This document shows positions 1 to 6,098 of a stretch of 10,378 nucleotides of DNA, piece by piece. The notes below the pieces were generated by a model. That model was not told the origin of the DNA, made no database searches, and saw nothing but the letters and a program-made list of their open reading frames with translations. Origin of the DNA: Nanobdellati archaeon (GTDB taxonomy: Archaea > B1Sed10-29 > JAGVWA01); contig JAGVWA010000012.1 in the NCBI GenBank assembly GCA_018304505.1, forward strand, positions 1-10,378. Reading direction: 5' to 3'. How positions within the stretch are numbered: the stretch's first letter is position 1; each line of letters begins with the position of its first letter. A program made the position numbers and the translations under genes.

Positions 1-1
1 C

Positions 2-103
2 GCCGCAATATACAAATACGAAGACCACGCCGGAGTACCCCCAGACGAAAAAAGAAACAACACCAAACGCGACGAAACAGAACTAGACATAATACTCGTA
101 TAA
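2..103 (+). CDS. C-terminal end of an unrecognised protein (5' end outside window)
   Basis: An open frame enters from the left edge and ends at TAA 101-103, giving 33 residues that start AAIYKYEDHAG and end in ELDIILV. The reading is acidic and lysine-rich with a hydrophobic last strand, as expected for the end of a soluble protein. The frame has no stop over its whole visible length. A fresh promoter follows 8 nt later, which supports a true gene end here. Too little is visible to name a family. Confidence 0.5.
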   Translation, partial: AAIYKYEDHAGVPPDEKRNNTKRDETELDIILV

Positions 104-111
104 GCAATAAC

Positions 112-119
112 TTTTTATA
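112..119 (+). promoter_or_regulatory. TATA box for the small gene at 141
   Basis: TTTTTATA lies 29 nt before the ATG at 141. This matches the TATA-to-start spacing of most other first genes in the window and implies a leaderless mRNA. Confidence 0.5.
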
Positions 120-140
120 CCTCCCATGCGCAAATAATAT

Positions 141-299
141 ATGTGGACACGGCGCAGCGACGAGTCTGAGTTTGAGGGACTACTAAAGGGCTCAATTAAA
201 CAGCCCATGTTAAAAGGAAAAACAGGGATAACTCCAACGCAAATTCCCCCCATGCCGCCAACGCCAACATCGAAAGAGCCCCCGACAAAACCAGTATGA
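141..299 (+). CDS. small proline-rich protein, 52 aa, begins MWT
   Basis: A 52-residue frame with ATG at 141 and TGA at 297-299, not recognised as any family. The N-terminal half is charged (MWTRRSDESEFEGLLKG). The C-terminal third is rich in Pro and Thr (PPMPPTPT followed by SKEPPTKPV), so the tail is probably disordered. There is no membrane segment, signal peptide or cysteine. The start is supported by a TATA box at the spacing typical of leaderless genes here. The neighbouring gene at 415 also begins ATGTGG and also ends in a Pro-rich tail containing IKQP and PPTP-like words, so the two may be distant paralogues. The gene is short and was called from promoter spacing and composition, not from homology. 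Confidence 0.5.
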   Translation: MWTRRSDESEFEGLLKGSIKQPMLKGKTGITPTQIPPMPPTPTSKEPPTKPV

Positions 300-311
300 T
301 GAAGAAAAACC

Positions 312-319
312 TTTATAAA
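312..319 (+). promoter_or_regulatory. TATA box upstream of the gene at 415
   Basis: TTTATAAA with a purine-rich upstream flank (GAAGAAAAAC) is a good archaeal BRE/TATA match. It predicts transcription from about 340, leaving roughly 75 nt of untranslated A/C-rich leader before the ATG at 415. The leader (341-414) contains no second TATA box at the usual spacing and no clear RNA fold. Confidence 0.45.
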
Positions 320-414
320 TGGAAACTAATTATAACTAGAATATACAATCGATACACCAAACACAATCGAACTAACCAAAACCAACAAAACACGACAGGA
401 GTTGAGCGCACAAC

Positions 415-660
415 ATGTGGGACACAAACAGCTCGCGAGAAGCACTTAATACTGAAACTAACGAACCAAAACCAGTTGCACAAAACAACAACATCGGCAG
501 GCTTATTCCATTGAGGTATAGACACATCGTACAAAACCTTGATCTTCACGGACTAAGTATTGGTGCAAGCAATAGCATAGAGGTTGAGGGAATCAAACAG
601 CCAGAACCACCAACGCCAAATGCCCAGTTGCCGCAGTGGTTCCCCCCCAGAAAACAATAA
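415..660 (+). CDS. small Asn/Pro-rich protein, 81 aa, begins MWD
   Basis: An 81-residue frame from ATG 415 to TAA 658-660, not recognised. The N-terminal third is polar (Asn, Thr, Glu). The middle has a possible helix or strand (GRLIPLRYRHIVQNLDLHGL). The C-terminal third is Pro-rich (KQPEPPTPNAQLPQWFPP) and ends RKQ. The start is the only ATG near a ribosome-site-like GGAG (398-401), though the 13-nt spacing is long. If transcribed from the TATA at 312-319 it has a leader, unlike most genes here. Its beginning and tail resemble the 52-aa protein at 141. The copy of the leuS 3' end begins 20 nt after its stop. An overlapping minus-strand frame has no promoter and reads as a shadow. Confidence 0.45.
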   Translation: MWDTNSSREALNTETNEPKPVAQNNNIGRLIPLRYRHIVQNLDLHGLSIGASNSIEVEGIKQPEPPTPNAQLPQWFPPRKQ

Positions 661-679
661 CGAAAACAATAACCATACT

Positions 680-702
680 TTATCAAAATCGCTAGCTTCA
701 AC
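680..702. repeat. leuS 3'-end repeat, copy R1
   Basis: These 23 bp are identical to 1097-1119 and match 1627-1649 at 21 of 23 positions. The last site is the coding end of leuS. Read on the minus strand in the leuS frame the copy would encode LKLAILI, against LKPAILIS in leuS. The two positions that differ from leuS are the same in R1 and R2, so these copies are closer to each other than to leuS. Confidence 0.8.
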
Positions 703-726
703 AACAGCTCTTTTTATTGCATAACC

Positions 727-734
727 ATTATAAA
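727..734 (+). promoter_or_regulatory. TATA box of the first hicB
   Basis: ATTATAAA lies 31 nt before the ATG at 758. A matching 13-bp string, ATAACCATTATAA, sits at the same distance before the second hicB, so the two promoters are copies of each other. Confidence 0.65.
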
Positions 735-757
735 CCTCTACTTCGAAAGTAAGACAC

Positions 758-1039
758 ATGGCTAAAAAATTAAACATAATAGAATTACCTGTATTTACCT
801 ACAAAGACGGCAAGTACTACGTATCAGAAGTTCCATTCATACATGTTGCTAGCCAAGGCAAAACAATAGATGAATCGATAGCCAACGTAACGGAAGCAGT
901 AGAGCTCTACTTCGAGGGAGAAGACGTAGAGGAGATACTAAAAGAAAAAGTGCCATTAAAAAGCAACGTGTACACAAGCACCATAGCATTTGACAAAAAA
1001 ACAAAACACTTAGTCGCCACTAGTTCTATAACGAGCTGA
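758..1039 (+). CDS. hicB: HicB-family antitoxin, now without an intact toxin partner
   Basis: This 93-aa protein has the HicB partial RNase-H-like fold. An N-terminal strand is followed by YKDGKYYVSEVPFI (about residues 15-28), then the SQGKTIDESIANVTEAVELYFE helix (about 32-53), the usual HicB core. In the family this protein neutralises the HicA mRNA-cleaving toxin in the cytoplasm. The C-terminal region (54-93) shows no recognisable ribbon-helix-helix or helix-turn-helix domain. The start at 758 fits a leaderless mRNA from the TATA at 727-734. Directly downstream lies only a broken hicA beginning, so it is an orphan antitoxin. It differs strongly in sequence from the second HicB at 1167, although their promoters and upstream repeats match. 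Retention may reflect cross-neutralisation or recent decay; both are inference. Confidence 0.75.
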   Translation: MAKKLNIIELPVFTYKDGKYYVSEVPFIHVASQGKTIDESIANVTEAVELYFEGEDVEEILKEKVPLKSNVYTSTIAFDKKTKHLVATSSITS

Positions 1040-1045
1040 GCCAGA

Positions 1046-1090
1046 ATGACAAAAATACCGGTGCTCTGGAAGAATTTATTGACCTTCTCA
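1046..1090 (+). pseudogene. remnant of a hicA toxin gene (first 15 codons, frameshifted)
   Basis: Six bases after the first hicB, ATG 1046 opens MTKIPVL, a typical HicA N-terminus. After codon 7 the frame is lost: continuing in the +2 frame gives LEEFIDLLN, which resembles the next HicA stretch (helix with EFIDLL). This fits a small deletion where a Ser-Gly pair would normally stand. The similarity stops exactly where repeat copy R2 begins at 1091, and the rest of the toxin is absent. It is therefore a hicA gene truncated by the repeat-bounded event and also frameshifted. The call rests on the match to the family N-terminus and on position after hicB; the fragment is short. Confidence 0.6.
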
Positions 1091-1124
1091 ACTAGCTTAT
1101 CAAAATCGCTAGCTTCAACGGCAT
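1091..1124. repeat. leuS 3'-end repeat, copy R2
   Basis: This block matches 1621-1654 (end of leuS and just beyond) at all but two positions over at least 33 bp, and includes the complement of the leuS stop codon (CTA at 1092-1094). It lies between the broken hicA and the promoter of the second hicB. The core 1097-1119 is identical to copy R1. Confidence 0.85.
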
Positions 1125-1135
1125 ATTACATAACC

Positions 1136-1143
1136 ATTATAAA
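1136..1143 (+). promoter_or_regulatory. TATA box of the hicB-hicA operon
   Basis: ATTATAAA lies 31 nt before the ATG at 1167, the same octamer and spacing as in front of the first hicB. No leader is expected. Confidence 0.65.
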
Positions 1144-1166
1144 CTCCCACCCCGTAACTAAAATAC

Positions 1167-1388
1167 ATGACTAAAAAATACGAATTTACCGTTCTGATTG
1201 AAAAAGACGAAGACGGCTGGCTAGTCGGAAAAGTGCCGGATCTACAAGGCTGTGCGACGCAAGCAAAAACCATGAATGAATTGATGAAACGCGTAAGAGA
1301 AGCCATCCTAGCTTGTCTTGAAAGCGAAAAACAAGAGCCCCAGCACCTAGAATTAATCGGCGTGCAAAAATTAGAGATAAACGCATGA
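1167..1388 (+). CDS. hicB: HicB antitoxin of the intact HicAB pair
   Basis: This 73-aa protein has the compact HicB fold: EFTVLIEKDEDGWLVGKVPDLQGC (about residues 5-28), then the helix TQAKTMNELMKRVREAILACLE (about 31-52). The strand DEDGWLVGKVPDLQGC is the classic HicB signature. It ends soon after the core and has no separate DNA-binding domain, so autoregulation, if any, is not obvious. The stop overlaps the hicA start (ATGA at 1385-1388), so the pair is translationally coupled in antitoxin-toxin order. The start follows a TATA box at leaderless spacing. Confidence 0.85.
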   Translation: MTKKYEFTVLIEKDEDGWLVGKVPDLQGCATQAKTMNELMKRVREAILACLESEKQEPQHLELIGVQKLEINA

Positions 1389-1618
1389 CCCGCTTAACCC
1401 CTATTTCTGGAAAGAAACTCTCTAAAATTGTAGAACAGCTTGGTTTCAAACTAGTTCATCAAAAGGGTAGTCACAAACGTTACGTTCATGACGATGGAAG
1501 AAAAACCACAATCCCCACACATGGAAACGAAGAAATCGGCATCGGCTTATTGATTGAAATCCTCGGACAAATCAAGATACCAAGAGAAGAGTTTTTAAAA
1601 CTACTAAAGAAAAGGTAA
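1385..1618 (+). CDS. hicA: HicA mRNA interferase toxin (YcfA-like)
   Basis: This 77-aa protein has the double-stranded-RNA-binding-like fold of HicA: MTRLTPISGKKLSKIVEQLGF (1-21), then the core strand QKGSHKRYVH (26-35) with the catalytic His at about residue 30 in the G-S-H motif, then TTIPTHGNEEIGIGLLIEIL (41-60). A C-terminal helix ends LLKKR. Family members cleave mRNA in the cytoplasm and are held inactive by HicB. All family landmarks are present, so it is probably active. It overlaps hicB by four bases. Its stop at 1616-1618 is only 3 nt from the end of leuS on the other strand, where the repeat copy R3 begins. Confidence 0.85.
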   Translation: MTRLTPISGKKLSKIVEQLGFKLVHQKGSHKRYVHDDGRKTTIPTHGNEEIGIGLLIEILGQIKIPREEFLKLLKKR

Positions 1619-1620
1619 CT

Positions 1621-1654
1621 ACTAGCTTATCAAAATCGCGGGCTTCAACGGCAC
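1621..1654. repeat. native leuS 3' end, repeat copy R3
   Basis: This is the coding end of leuS (last codons LKPAILIS and the TAG) and the presumed source or target of copies R1 and R2. It starts 3 nt after the hicA stop, so the cassette R2-hicB-hicA abuts it with almost no spare sequence. Confidence 0.8.
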
Positions 1655-4462
1655 CGCGTTGCCCGCTTTTGCTTCTTTTGACCCAGAAGCTTTCATCACT
1701 TCAACCTCAGCGCCAAAGCGCTGCTTGAAGAAATCGCTAGCCTCCTTGATGGCATCAAACTCCTGCTGCTCAGAAGGCACGTCATCAAGCAGCTCTCCAG
1801 CGTGCTTTGATAAGTAACTCACATAAGTCACTGCCTGCTTTCCATGGGCTTTGACATCCTCTTGCTGCATCGCGTTCTTCAAGATGTTCTGTGGATGCTT
1901 CATCTGCGCAGCCATCCTATAAACAGTGCGTTTCCATTCCGGCGCAATGAAAATAGTTATGTTCGCCAGTTTGCCTAAGTTGGCGAGCTTCTGCACGTTT
2001 TCAATGTCACCCTGTAAACCAAGGAGCATCTGCTCATTCGCCTCGGCTGTTCCATCAATTTTTGTCTCGTCAGCCACTGGGTACGGTTGCTGTACAACAA
2101 AGCCCTTGTTGCCAAGCTGCTCCCATAGCTCCTCGCACGTGTGCGGAATTACGGGGTTTATCAACTTAACAAGCGTCTCGGCAGCCCACTTTGCCACCTC
2201 CTTGTTGTCGCCATTCCTGGTTTTGTACCACGCCAGGACCTTGAGGCCTTCGAACATGGCCTGATCAATCGCCTTCCGCAGCTCAAGCGAATTGAAGCTG
2301 ATTGTGGTGCTCTTTATTATTGTGTTTATCCTGGACTCGAGCCACGCGTCTATATGTTTTTTCTTGCTGCCTTTGACTTGCTTCATTTCCATTACCGCAT
2401 TGTAGAAGCGCTCTGCTTGGCTTTTGTAATTCATCACAGTATCATGAGCCCATTCAATGTCGCTAAACGGGCTGCCGACGTGCGCGTAAAACAAACGCAT
2501 TCCGTCAACGCTATACTCATCAGCAGGCGGAATCGCATTACTAAAGACGCCGCCTTTGCTCTTGCTTATTTTTTCTCCGCCGCCTTCTGTAACCCAGTAG
2601 TTGACGAAGATGCCTTGTGGCCAGTCGTTCTCAGGAAGAATGGCCGCGTGGTTCATGATGTAAACCGGAAAGTGCACTGTCTGGTGTTCCTTGCCGCCAA
2701 GGTTGATATCGACAGGATACCAGTACTCAAATTCCTTTTTGACTTGTTTCCAAGTTTCGTTTTTTGGTTTTCCTTTACCTAAAAAAACGTAGTCGAAGAA
2801 TTCCTCTGTCAAGTCATCGAGCTGCAGCTTGCCTGCGTTGAAGTACCTTGACACAACGTAAAAAGCAGGATACAGCGTGGAATCACTGATGGCCTCGATT
2901 GTCCAGCCCTTGTCGAATGGAAATGGGGTACCAACCCAATTGCCTCTGCGCGTAGCGCTTCTATATCCGAACCAGTCCAACACGCCTGGCAGGTTATCCT
3001 TGTAGCTTTGGGGGTAAATGTTCATTCTCTTGGCATGCTCCTTCGACTTTTCTTTCACTTCCGGGTTTTTGTAGTCGATCACCCACTGGTCGTTGATTTT
3101 CTTTACAACGACGCGTTCGCCACACCTGCAAACAACTGGCTCTGAAAAGTCCACAAACACGTCTGCTTTGCCTGCGCTGATTAGTTCTTGTTTTATCTTG
3201 TCTTTGGCTTCCATTACGCTCATGCCAGCGTATTTCCCAGAGTGCTTCGTCATGGTACCTGTGTGGAACCCTGCCTTATATACCTCTTTTTTCGCTTCTT
3301 CGAGTTTCGGGTCGTCCTGATTCTTTATTTTGAGGTCTCGGCATATTTTCACTGCAGCCATGTCGCCATAGCCTTTCACTTCCATAATTGGGATTACCTC
3401 TATTGATTTTATTTTCTCGTAGTCCAGGCCGTATTTTTCGCAATCGACCTTGGACTTCTGCAAGTCCACGAGACCCATGTAATCGATAGGCGCATCGCTT
3501 GGCACCGACGTCACTATGCCAGAGCCAATGCCAGGGTCACAGAATTTACTTGGCAGGATAATGATTTCCCGATCGACCCCTGGCGCCTTAGCGTACTGTC
3601 CAATCAAGTTCCCGCCTTTGATTTTCTGTATCACCTCAAGGTTGTCTTTCTGATACCTCAGTTTGGACAGAGCTTCTTGGCTTAGTATCCATTCTTCCCC
3701 ATCGACCTTGGCGAGCGCATACTCGACGTTTGGATCGATCCACAAGTTGGTTTGCCCGTACACGGTTTCTGGTCTGAGGGTGGCGGCTATAATATACCGG
3801 TTTGGTTTTTCAAATTCGAACTTCAGCAAGGTGTACTCGTTCTGTTGCGCATTACCTCCTTTGCTCAAGTCGGTTTCGCTTGGGTCTACAGCTACAGAGC
3901 CGTCCTTTGGGCAGTAGGCCTCGTACGACTCGATTTGTTTCAACATTCCCAAGTTTTTGAGTTTCCTGAACTGCCACTCGATGAACTTCTGGTACTGAGG
4001 GTATTGCGTGCAAACGATGGCGTCAAAGTCCGCCAATAAACCGAAGCGCTTGAATGTCTTCTGGTAATTTTCTGTGAAGTATTTCAAGACAACCATGATG
4101 TCCTTTTCGCCATCCTTCTTGAGTTGCTCTATCTGCTTTTCATTGAGGCCGTCGATCTTGAGGTTGTTGATTATGTCTTCCCGGCCTTCTTTTAGTTTGC
4201 GGAGCCATGTTGGCGCCACGTTTCCAGAGGCGTGAGTGCCTACTGGAAAAAAGATTGAGTGGCCTTGCATCCTTTTGAGGCGGCAGATCATGTCGCTGTA
4301 AGTAAACCCCCGCATGTGCCCGACGTGCTGATGACCAGAGACGCCAGGGTAAGCAAAGTGCAAGTAGAATTTTTTCTCCCCCGTTGGCCCTGACTTGAGT
4401 TCTGGGCTAGCATACCATCTTTCCTGCCATTTCTTCTCGATTTGTTTGTGATCAAATTTCAT
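1622..4462 (-). CDS. leuS: leucyl-tRNA synthetase, archaeal/eukaryotic type
   Basis: This 946-aa class Ia synthetase charges tRNA-Leu with leucine in the cytoplasm. The HIGH motif reads HVGH at residues 46-49 inside FAYPGVSGHQHVGHMRGF, the archaeal pattern, and the KMSKS loop is KISKS at 631-635. The editing domain lies between, at about 222-440: the Thr-rich ATLRPETVYGQTNLWI (226-241) and GSGIVTSVPSDAPIDY (313-328) with the acidic residues at 323 and 327. An anticodon-binding helical domain (about 680-830) and the archaeal C-terminal extension ending PLKPAILIS follow. Length is normal for archaeal LeuRS. The start has an unusually clear Shine-Dalgarno site for this window and a leader of about 30 nt. 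The 3' end is the sequence repeated at R1 and R2. Confidence 0.97.
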   Translation of the reverse strand: MKFDHKQIEKKWQERWYASPELKSGPTGEKKFYLHFAYPGVSGHQHVGHMRGFTYSDMICRLKRMQGHSIFFPVGTHASGNVAPTWLRKLKEGREDIINNLKIDGLNEKQIEQLKKDGEKDIMVVLKYFTENYQKTFKRFGLLADFDAIVCTQYPQYQKFIEWQFRKLKNLGMLKQIESYEAYCPKDGSVAVDPSETDLSKGGNAQQNEYTLLKFEFEKPNRYIIAATLRPETVYGQTNLWIDPNVEYALAKVDGEEWILSQEALSKLRYQKDNLEVIQKIKGGNLIGQYAKAPGVDREIIILPSKFCDPGIGSGIVTSVPSDAPIDYMGLVDLQKSKVDCEKYGLDYEKIKSIEVIPIMEVKGYGDMAAVKICRDLKIKNQDDPKLEEAKKEVYKAGFHTGTMTKHSGKYAGMSVMEAKDKIKQELISAGKADVFVDFSEPVVCRCGERVVVKKINDQWVIDYKNPEVKEKSKEHAKRMNIYPQSYKDNLPGVLDWFGYRSATRRGNWVGTPFPFDKGWTIEAISDSTLYPAFYVVSRYFNAGKLQLDDLTEEFFDYVFLGKGKPKNETWKQVKKEFEYWYPVDINLGGKEHQTVHFPVYIMNHAAILPENDWPQGIFVNYWVTEGGGEKISKSKGGVFSNAIPPADEYSVDGMRLFYAHVGSPFSDIEWAHDTVMNYKSQAERFYNAVMEMKQVKGSKKKHIDAWLESRINTIIKSTTISFNSLELRKAIDQAMFEGLKVLAWYKTRNGDNKEVAKWAAETLVKLINPVIPHTCEELWEQLGNKGFVVQQPYPVADETKIDGTAEANEQMLLGLQGDIENVQKLANLGKLANITIFIAPEWKRTVYRMAAQMKHPQNILKNAMQQEDVKAHGKQAVTYVSYLSKHAGELLDDVPSEQQEFDAIKEASDFFKQRFGAEVEVMKASGSKEAKAGNAVPLKPAILIS

Positions 4463-4469
4463 GAAAAAA

Positions 4470-4476
4470 TCACTCC
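4470..4476 (-). promoter_or_regulatory. Shine-Dalgarno site of leuS
   Basis: GGAGTGA on the minus strand, 7 nt before the ATG at 4462. It fixes the start, and shows that leuS has a leader, unlike most first genes here. Confidence 0.6.
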
Positions 4477-4513
4477 AGGTTATCCTTTCCTTGTTTTATT
4501 GACTTTTCTTGAG

Positions 4514-4521
4514 TATTTATA
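4514..4521 (-). promoter_or_regulatory. TATA box of leuS
   Basis: TATAAATA on the minus strand, preceded by TTAAAAAGC. It predicts a transcription start near 4490 and a leader of about 30 nt that contains the Shine-Dalgarno site. Confidence 0.55.
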
Positions 4522-4567
4522 GCTTTTTAACTCACGTCAGTTTAAACTCGCTCAGGTGGCAAAATCG

Positions 4568-4575
4568 TTAAATAT
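4568..4575 (+). promoter_or_regulatory. TATA box for the gene at 4599
   Basis: TTAAATAT lies 31 nt before the ATG at 4599, the same spacing as at both hicB promoters. It is the reason to prefer 4599 over the more upstream ATG at 4581. Confidence 0.5.
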
Positions 4576-4598
4576 ACTAGATGCTCTTAAATACATTG

Positions 4599-4850
4599 AT
4601 GACTATGGCGGATGATACATCTATTGACGCTGGCAAGGCTAGCAGCATAGCAAAACAATACTTGATCGACACGTACGGTAATCTTGGCCAGTTTACATTT
4701 AAAATACACTCGATCAAAAGAAATTCAGCTGAACACATCTGGATTGTTGAGTGCGAATCTTATGCGACCCCTAAGGATGAAAAACCAACAGCGTACACCA
4801 TAAAAGTAAACATCAAAACAGGTGAGATCGTGTCAATCTCATCTATCTAA
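4599..4850 (+). CDS. small PepSY-like hypothetical protein
   Basis: An 83-aa soluble protein when started at 4599 (MTMADD); ATGs at 4581 and 4605 are also in frame. A helix (DAGKASSIAKQYLIDTY, about 9-25) is followed by strands: FTFKIHSIKRN, HIWIVECESYA, AYTIKVNIKTGEIVSISSI. The pattern of a helix followed by W-x-V-E-C and then a strand-turn ending in KTGEIVSI resembles one PepSY-type repeat, a fold of secreted or peptidase-inhibitor modules. Here no signal peptide or membrane segment is visible, so it would act in the cytoplasm. Its exact role is unknown. It stands alone under its own promoter, divergent from leuS. Confidence 0.65.
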   Translation: MTMADDTSIDAGKASSIAKQYLIDTYGNLGQFTFKIHSIKRNSAEHIWIVECESYATPKDEKPTAYTIKVNIKTGEIVSISSI

Positions 4851-4889
4851 TATCATAATGACCCTAAGCCTTATCAGCAGCGCTATTAG

Positions 4890-5105
4890 GCAAGGCTGCT
4901 TGCTCGGGAGAAAATCCTATCTCACGACCTCTTTGAAGAACTAGGCGTTACAGATGTGGCCCTTCTAAATTGTTCTGAAGACAAAAAGTATTTTGTCATA
5001 ACAAAGGAACGGCAACTACTTGGACAGATGCGAGCAAGAAAAATGAACACCATCGGCATAGACACGCTAACTGCGTTTTATTACAGCTTGCCCGAGCATG
5101 CGTGA
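4890..5105 (+). pseudogene. remnant of a PIN-domain-like (VapC-type) protein, C-terminal half
   Basis: An open frame with no usable ATG near its beginning runs from just after the in-frame TAG at 4887 to TGA 5103-5105. It reads ARLLAREKILSHDL, then VTDVALLNCSEDKKYFVITKERQLLGQMRARKMNTIGIDTL. The order 'D-x-A-L-L...F-V-I-T-K-E-R-x-L...M-x-T-I-G-I' matches the C-terminal half of PIN nucleases, where an acidic residue after V-I-T is expected; here K-E stands for the usual N-D. The N-terminal half with the first catalytic Asp is missing. Only internal methionines or a GTG at 4956 could start it. It ends 1 nt before the stop of the convergent methyltransferase. A decayed toxin is the best reading; a short functional protein from GTG 4956 is possible. 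Confidence 0.45.
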
Positions 5106-5106
5106 T

Positions 5107-5577
5107 CTATAGCTTAACGAGCACGTAGAAGTCAAGCTCTGATTTACCAATGTAGCCTGACGAAGTTGCTTTTTCCGCCAGATACTTTAGCTGGCCGTCC
5201 ATTCGCACTGGCAATGAAACCACAACAACGCCCCCTGGGTTTGCGTACCGTTCCAGGTTTTTGTTTTTCAGCAAGTGATAAGCGTCGATGCAAATGATGA
5301 GGTCGAACTTTTCATCAGTTACGAAGTTATCTGTCACATGGTACTCAATGTTGGGCTTGCGCTTGCCGATTGCCTCATCAGAAACGTCAACACCTACGAT
5401 GCGCTTGATGCCGTGCTGCTTGAAATCCAAGAAGTCCTCGAACCAGGCCCTACCGATGCCGATGTCCAGCAATGACTTTTTGTCATGCATGTAGAACTCT
5501 AGCGTTTCCCACAAGTCTTCGTACTTTTCGAACTGCTTGGGCCGCCAGGATTCGTATATCTGGTTTGAGTACTCCAT
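5107..5577 (-). CDS. small class I SAM-dependent methyltransferase-like protein
   Basis: This 156-aa protein has the Rossmann methyltransferase core: motif I SLLDIGIGRAWFEDFL (about residues 35-50), motif II IVGVDVSDEAIGKRKP (60-75), motif IV DLIICIDAYHLL (92-103), and a late strand GGVVVVSLPVRM (114-125). Motif I deviates from the common D-x-G-x-G-x-G: the third glycine is replaced (DIGIGRA). It has no substrate-binding insertions, so the target is not predictable. The ATG at 5577 lies 28 nt from a TATA octamer that also fits the divergent gene at 5628, so both are probably leaderless. Confidence 0.75.
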   Translation of the reverse strand: MEYSNQIYESWRPKQFEKYEDLWETLEFYMHDKKSLLDIGIGRAWFEDFLDFKQHGIKRIVGVDVSDEAIGKRKPNIEYHVTDNFVTDEKFDLIICIDAYHLLKNKNLERYANPGGVVVVSLPVRMDGQLKYLAEKATSSGYIGKSELDFYVLVKL

Positions 5578-5597
5578 ATACGAATTTTGACGAATGC

Positions 5598-5606
5598 TTT
5601 ATATAT
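5598..5606. promoter_or_regulatory. shared TATA element of a divergent gene pair
   Basis: TTTATATAT reads as a TATA box on both strands. The start codons lie almost symmetrically: ATG 5628 on plus is 30 nt from its first base, and ATG 5577 on minus is 28-29 nt from the other end. No second TATA box is visible in the 50-bp gap. Confidence 0.6.
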
Positions 5607-5627
5607 GAATAATCCTTTTTCTTGAAC

Positions 5628-6050
5628 ATGGCACTACAAATAGTACCCGTAAACTACGTAGCTGTTGTAGTAGCTGCGATTGCCAGCATGGTCATCGGGT
5701 TTCTCTACTACTCCCCGAGCTTGTTCGGTGGCAAATGGATGAAACTCGCAGGCATTACTAAGAAGGAAGCAGACAAAGCAATGAAGCAAGGCATGGCCAA
5801 AACATTGGTCCTTGGTTTCATCACTGCCCTAGTAATGGCGTGGGTGATCGCAATGATCATTGGCAACGTCGGTGCGGCCACGGTAACAGAAGGCGCAATG
5901 GTCGGCTTCTGGGCATGGCTGGGCTTTGTAGCCACATTTAGCTACCACGGAGTCCTCTGGGGAAAGCAACCTCATTCACTCTGGACCCTCCAAAACGGCA
6001 ACAACCTAATATCAATGGTAGTAATTGGCGCAATAATCGCAGCACTGTAA
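5628..6050 (+). CDS. DUF1761-like four-helix membrane protein
   Basis: A 140-aa integral membrane protein. The N-terminus VNYVAVVVAAIASMVIGFLYYSPSLFGGKWMKLAGI (about 8-43) is the DUF1761 signature: a first helix with 'G-x-L-Y-Y-S-P-x-L-F-G-x-x-W'. Three more hydrophobic segments follow at about 57-79, 88-108 and 125-140. A positively charged loop (KKEADKAMKQGMAK) lies between helices 1 and 2. The function of the family is unknown. ATG 5628 is preferred to the TTG at 5622 because it falls at the leaderless distance from the shared TATA. It ends in a hairpin shared with the convergent MazG-like gene. Confidence 0.75.
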   Translation: MALQIVPVNYVAVVVAAIASMVIGFLYYSPSLFGGKWMKLAGITKKEADKAMKQGMAKTLVLGFITALVMAWVIAMIIGNVGAATVTEGAMVGFWAWLGFVATFSYHGVLWGKQPHSLWTLQNGNNLISMVVIGAIIAAL

Positions 6051-6072
6051 AACTACACAGCTAAAAAACCAC

Positions 6073-6098
6073 TAGACGGGCCCTCAGGGCCCCATCTA
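6073..6098. terminator. bidirectional hairpin terminator between convergent genes
   Basis: The arms TAGA-C-GGGCCC (6073-6083) and GGGCCC-CA-TCTA (6087-6098) pair around a TCA loop. A T-rich run follows on plus (6097-6114), and six Ts follow on minus (the A-run at 6063-6068). The stop codon of the minus-strand gene lies within the right arm. Confidence 0.6.

Noticed and set aside
296-514. A 72-codon plus frame and a 78-codon minus frame over 296-549
   Set aside because: Both overlap the better supported frames at 141 and 415 and have low-complexity, A/C-driven composition without start signals.
553-777. Minus-strand frame crossing repeat R1
   Set aside because: It spans the copy of the leuS end in a different frame and the hicB promoter; no start signals and the peptide is not leuS-like.
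2141-2782. A 213-codon open frame on plus, opposite leuS
   Set aside because: It lies wholly within the strongly supported leuS coding sequence, has no promoter or ribosome site, and resembles no family; it is an antisense shadow of leuS codon use.
4858-4944. Short ATG frame (MTLSLISS...) before the PIN remnant
   Set aside because: It has 28 codons with no similarity to a PIN start and no promoter; it is not the missing half of the gene.
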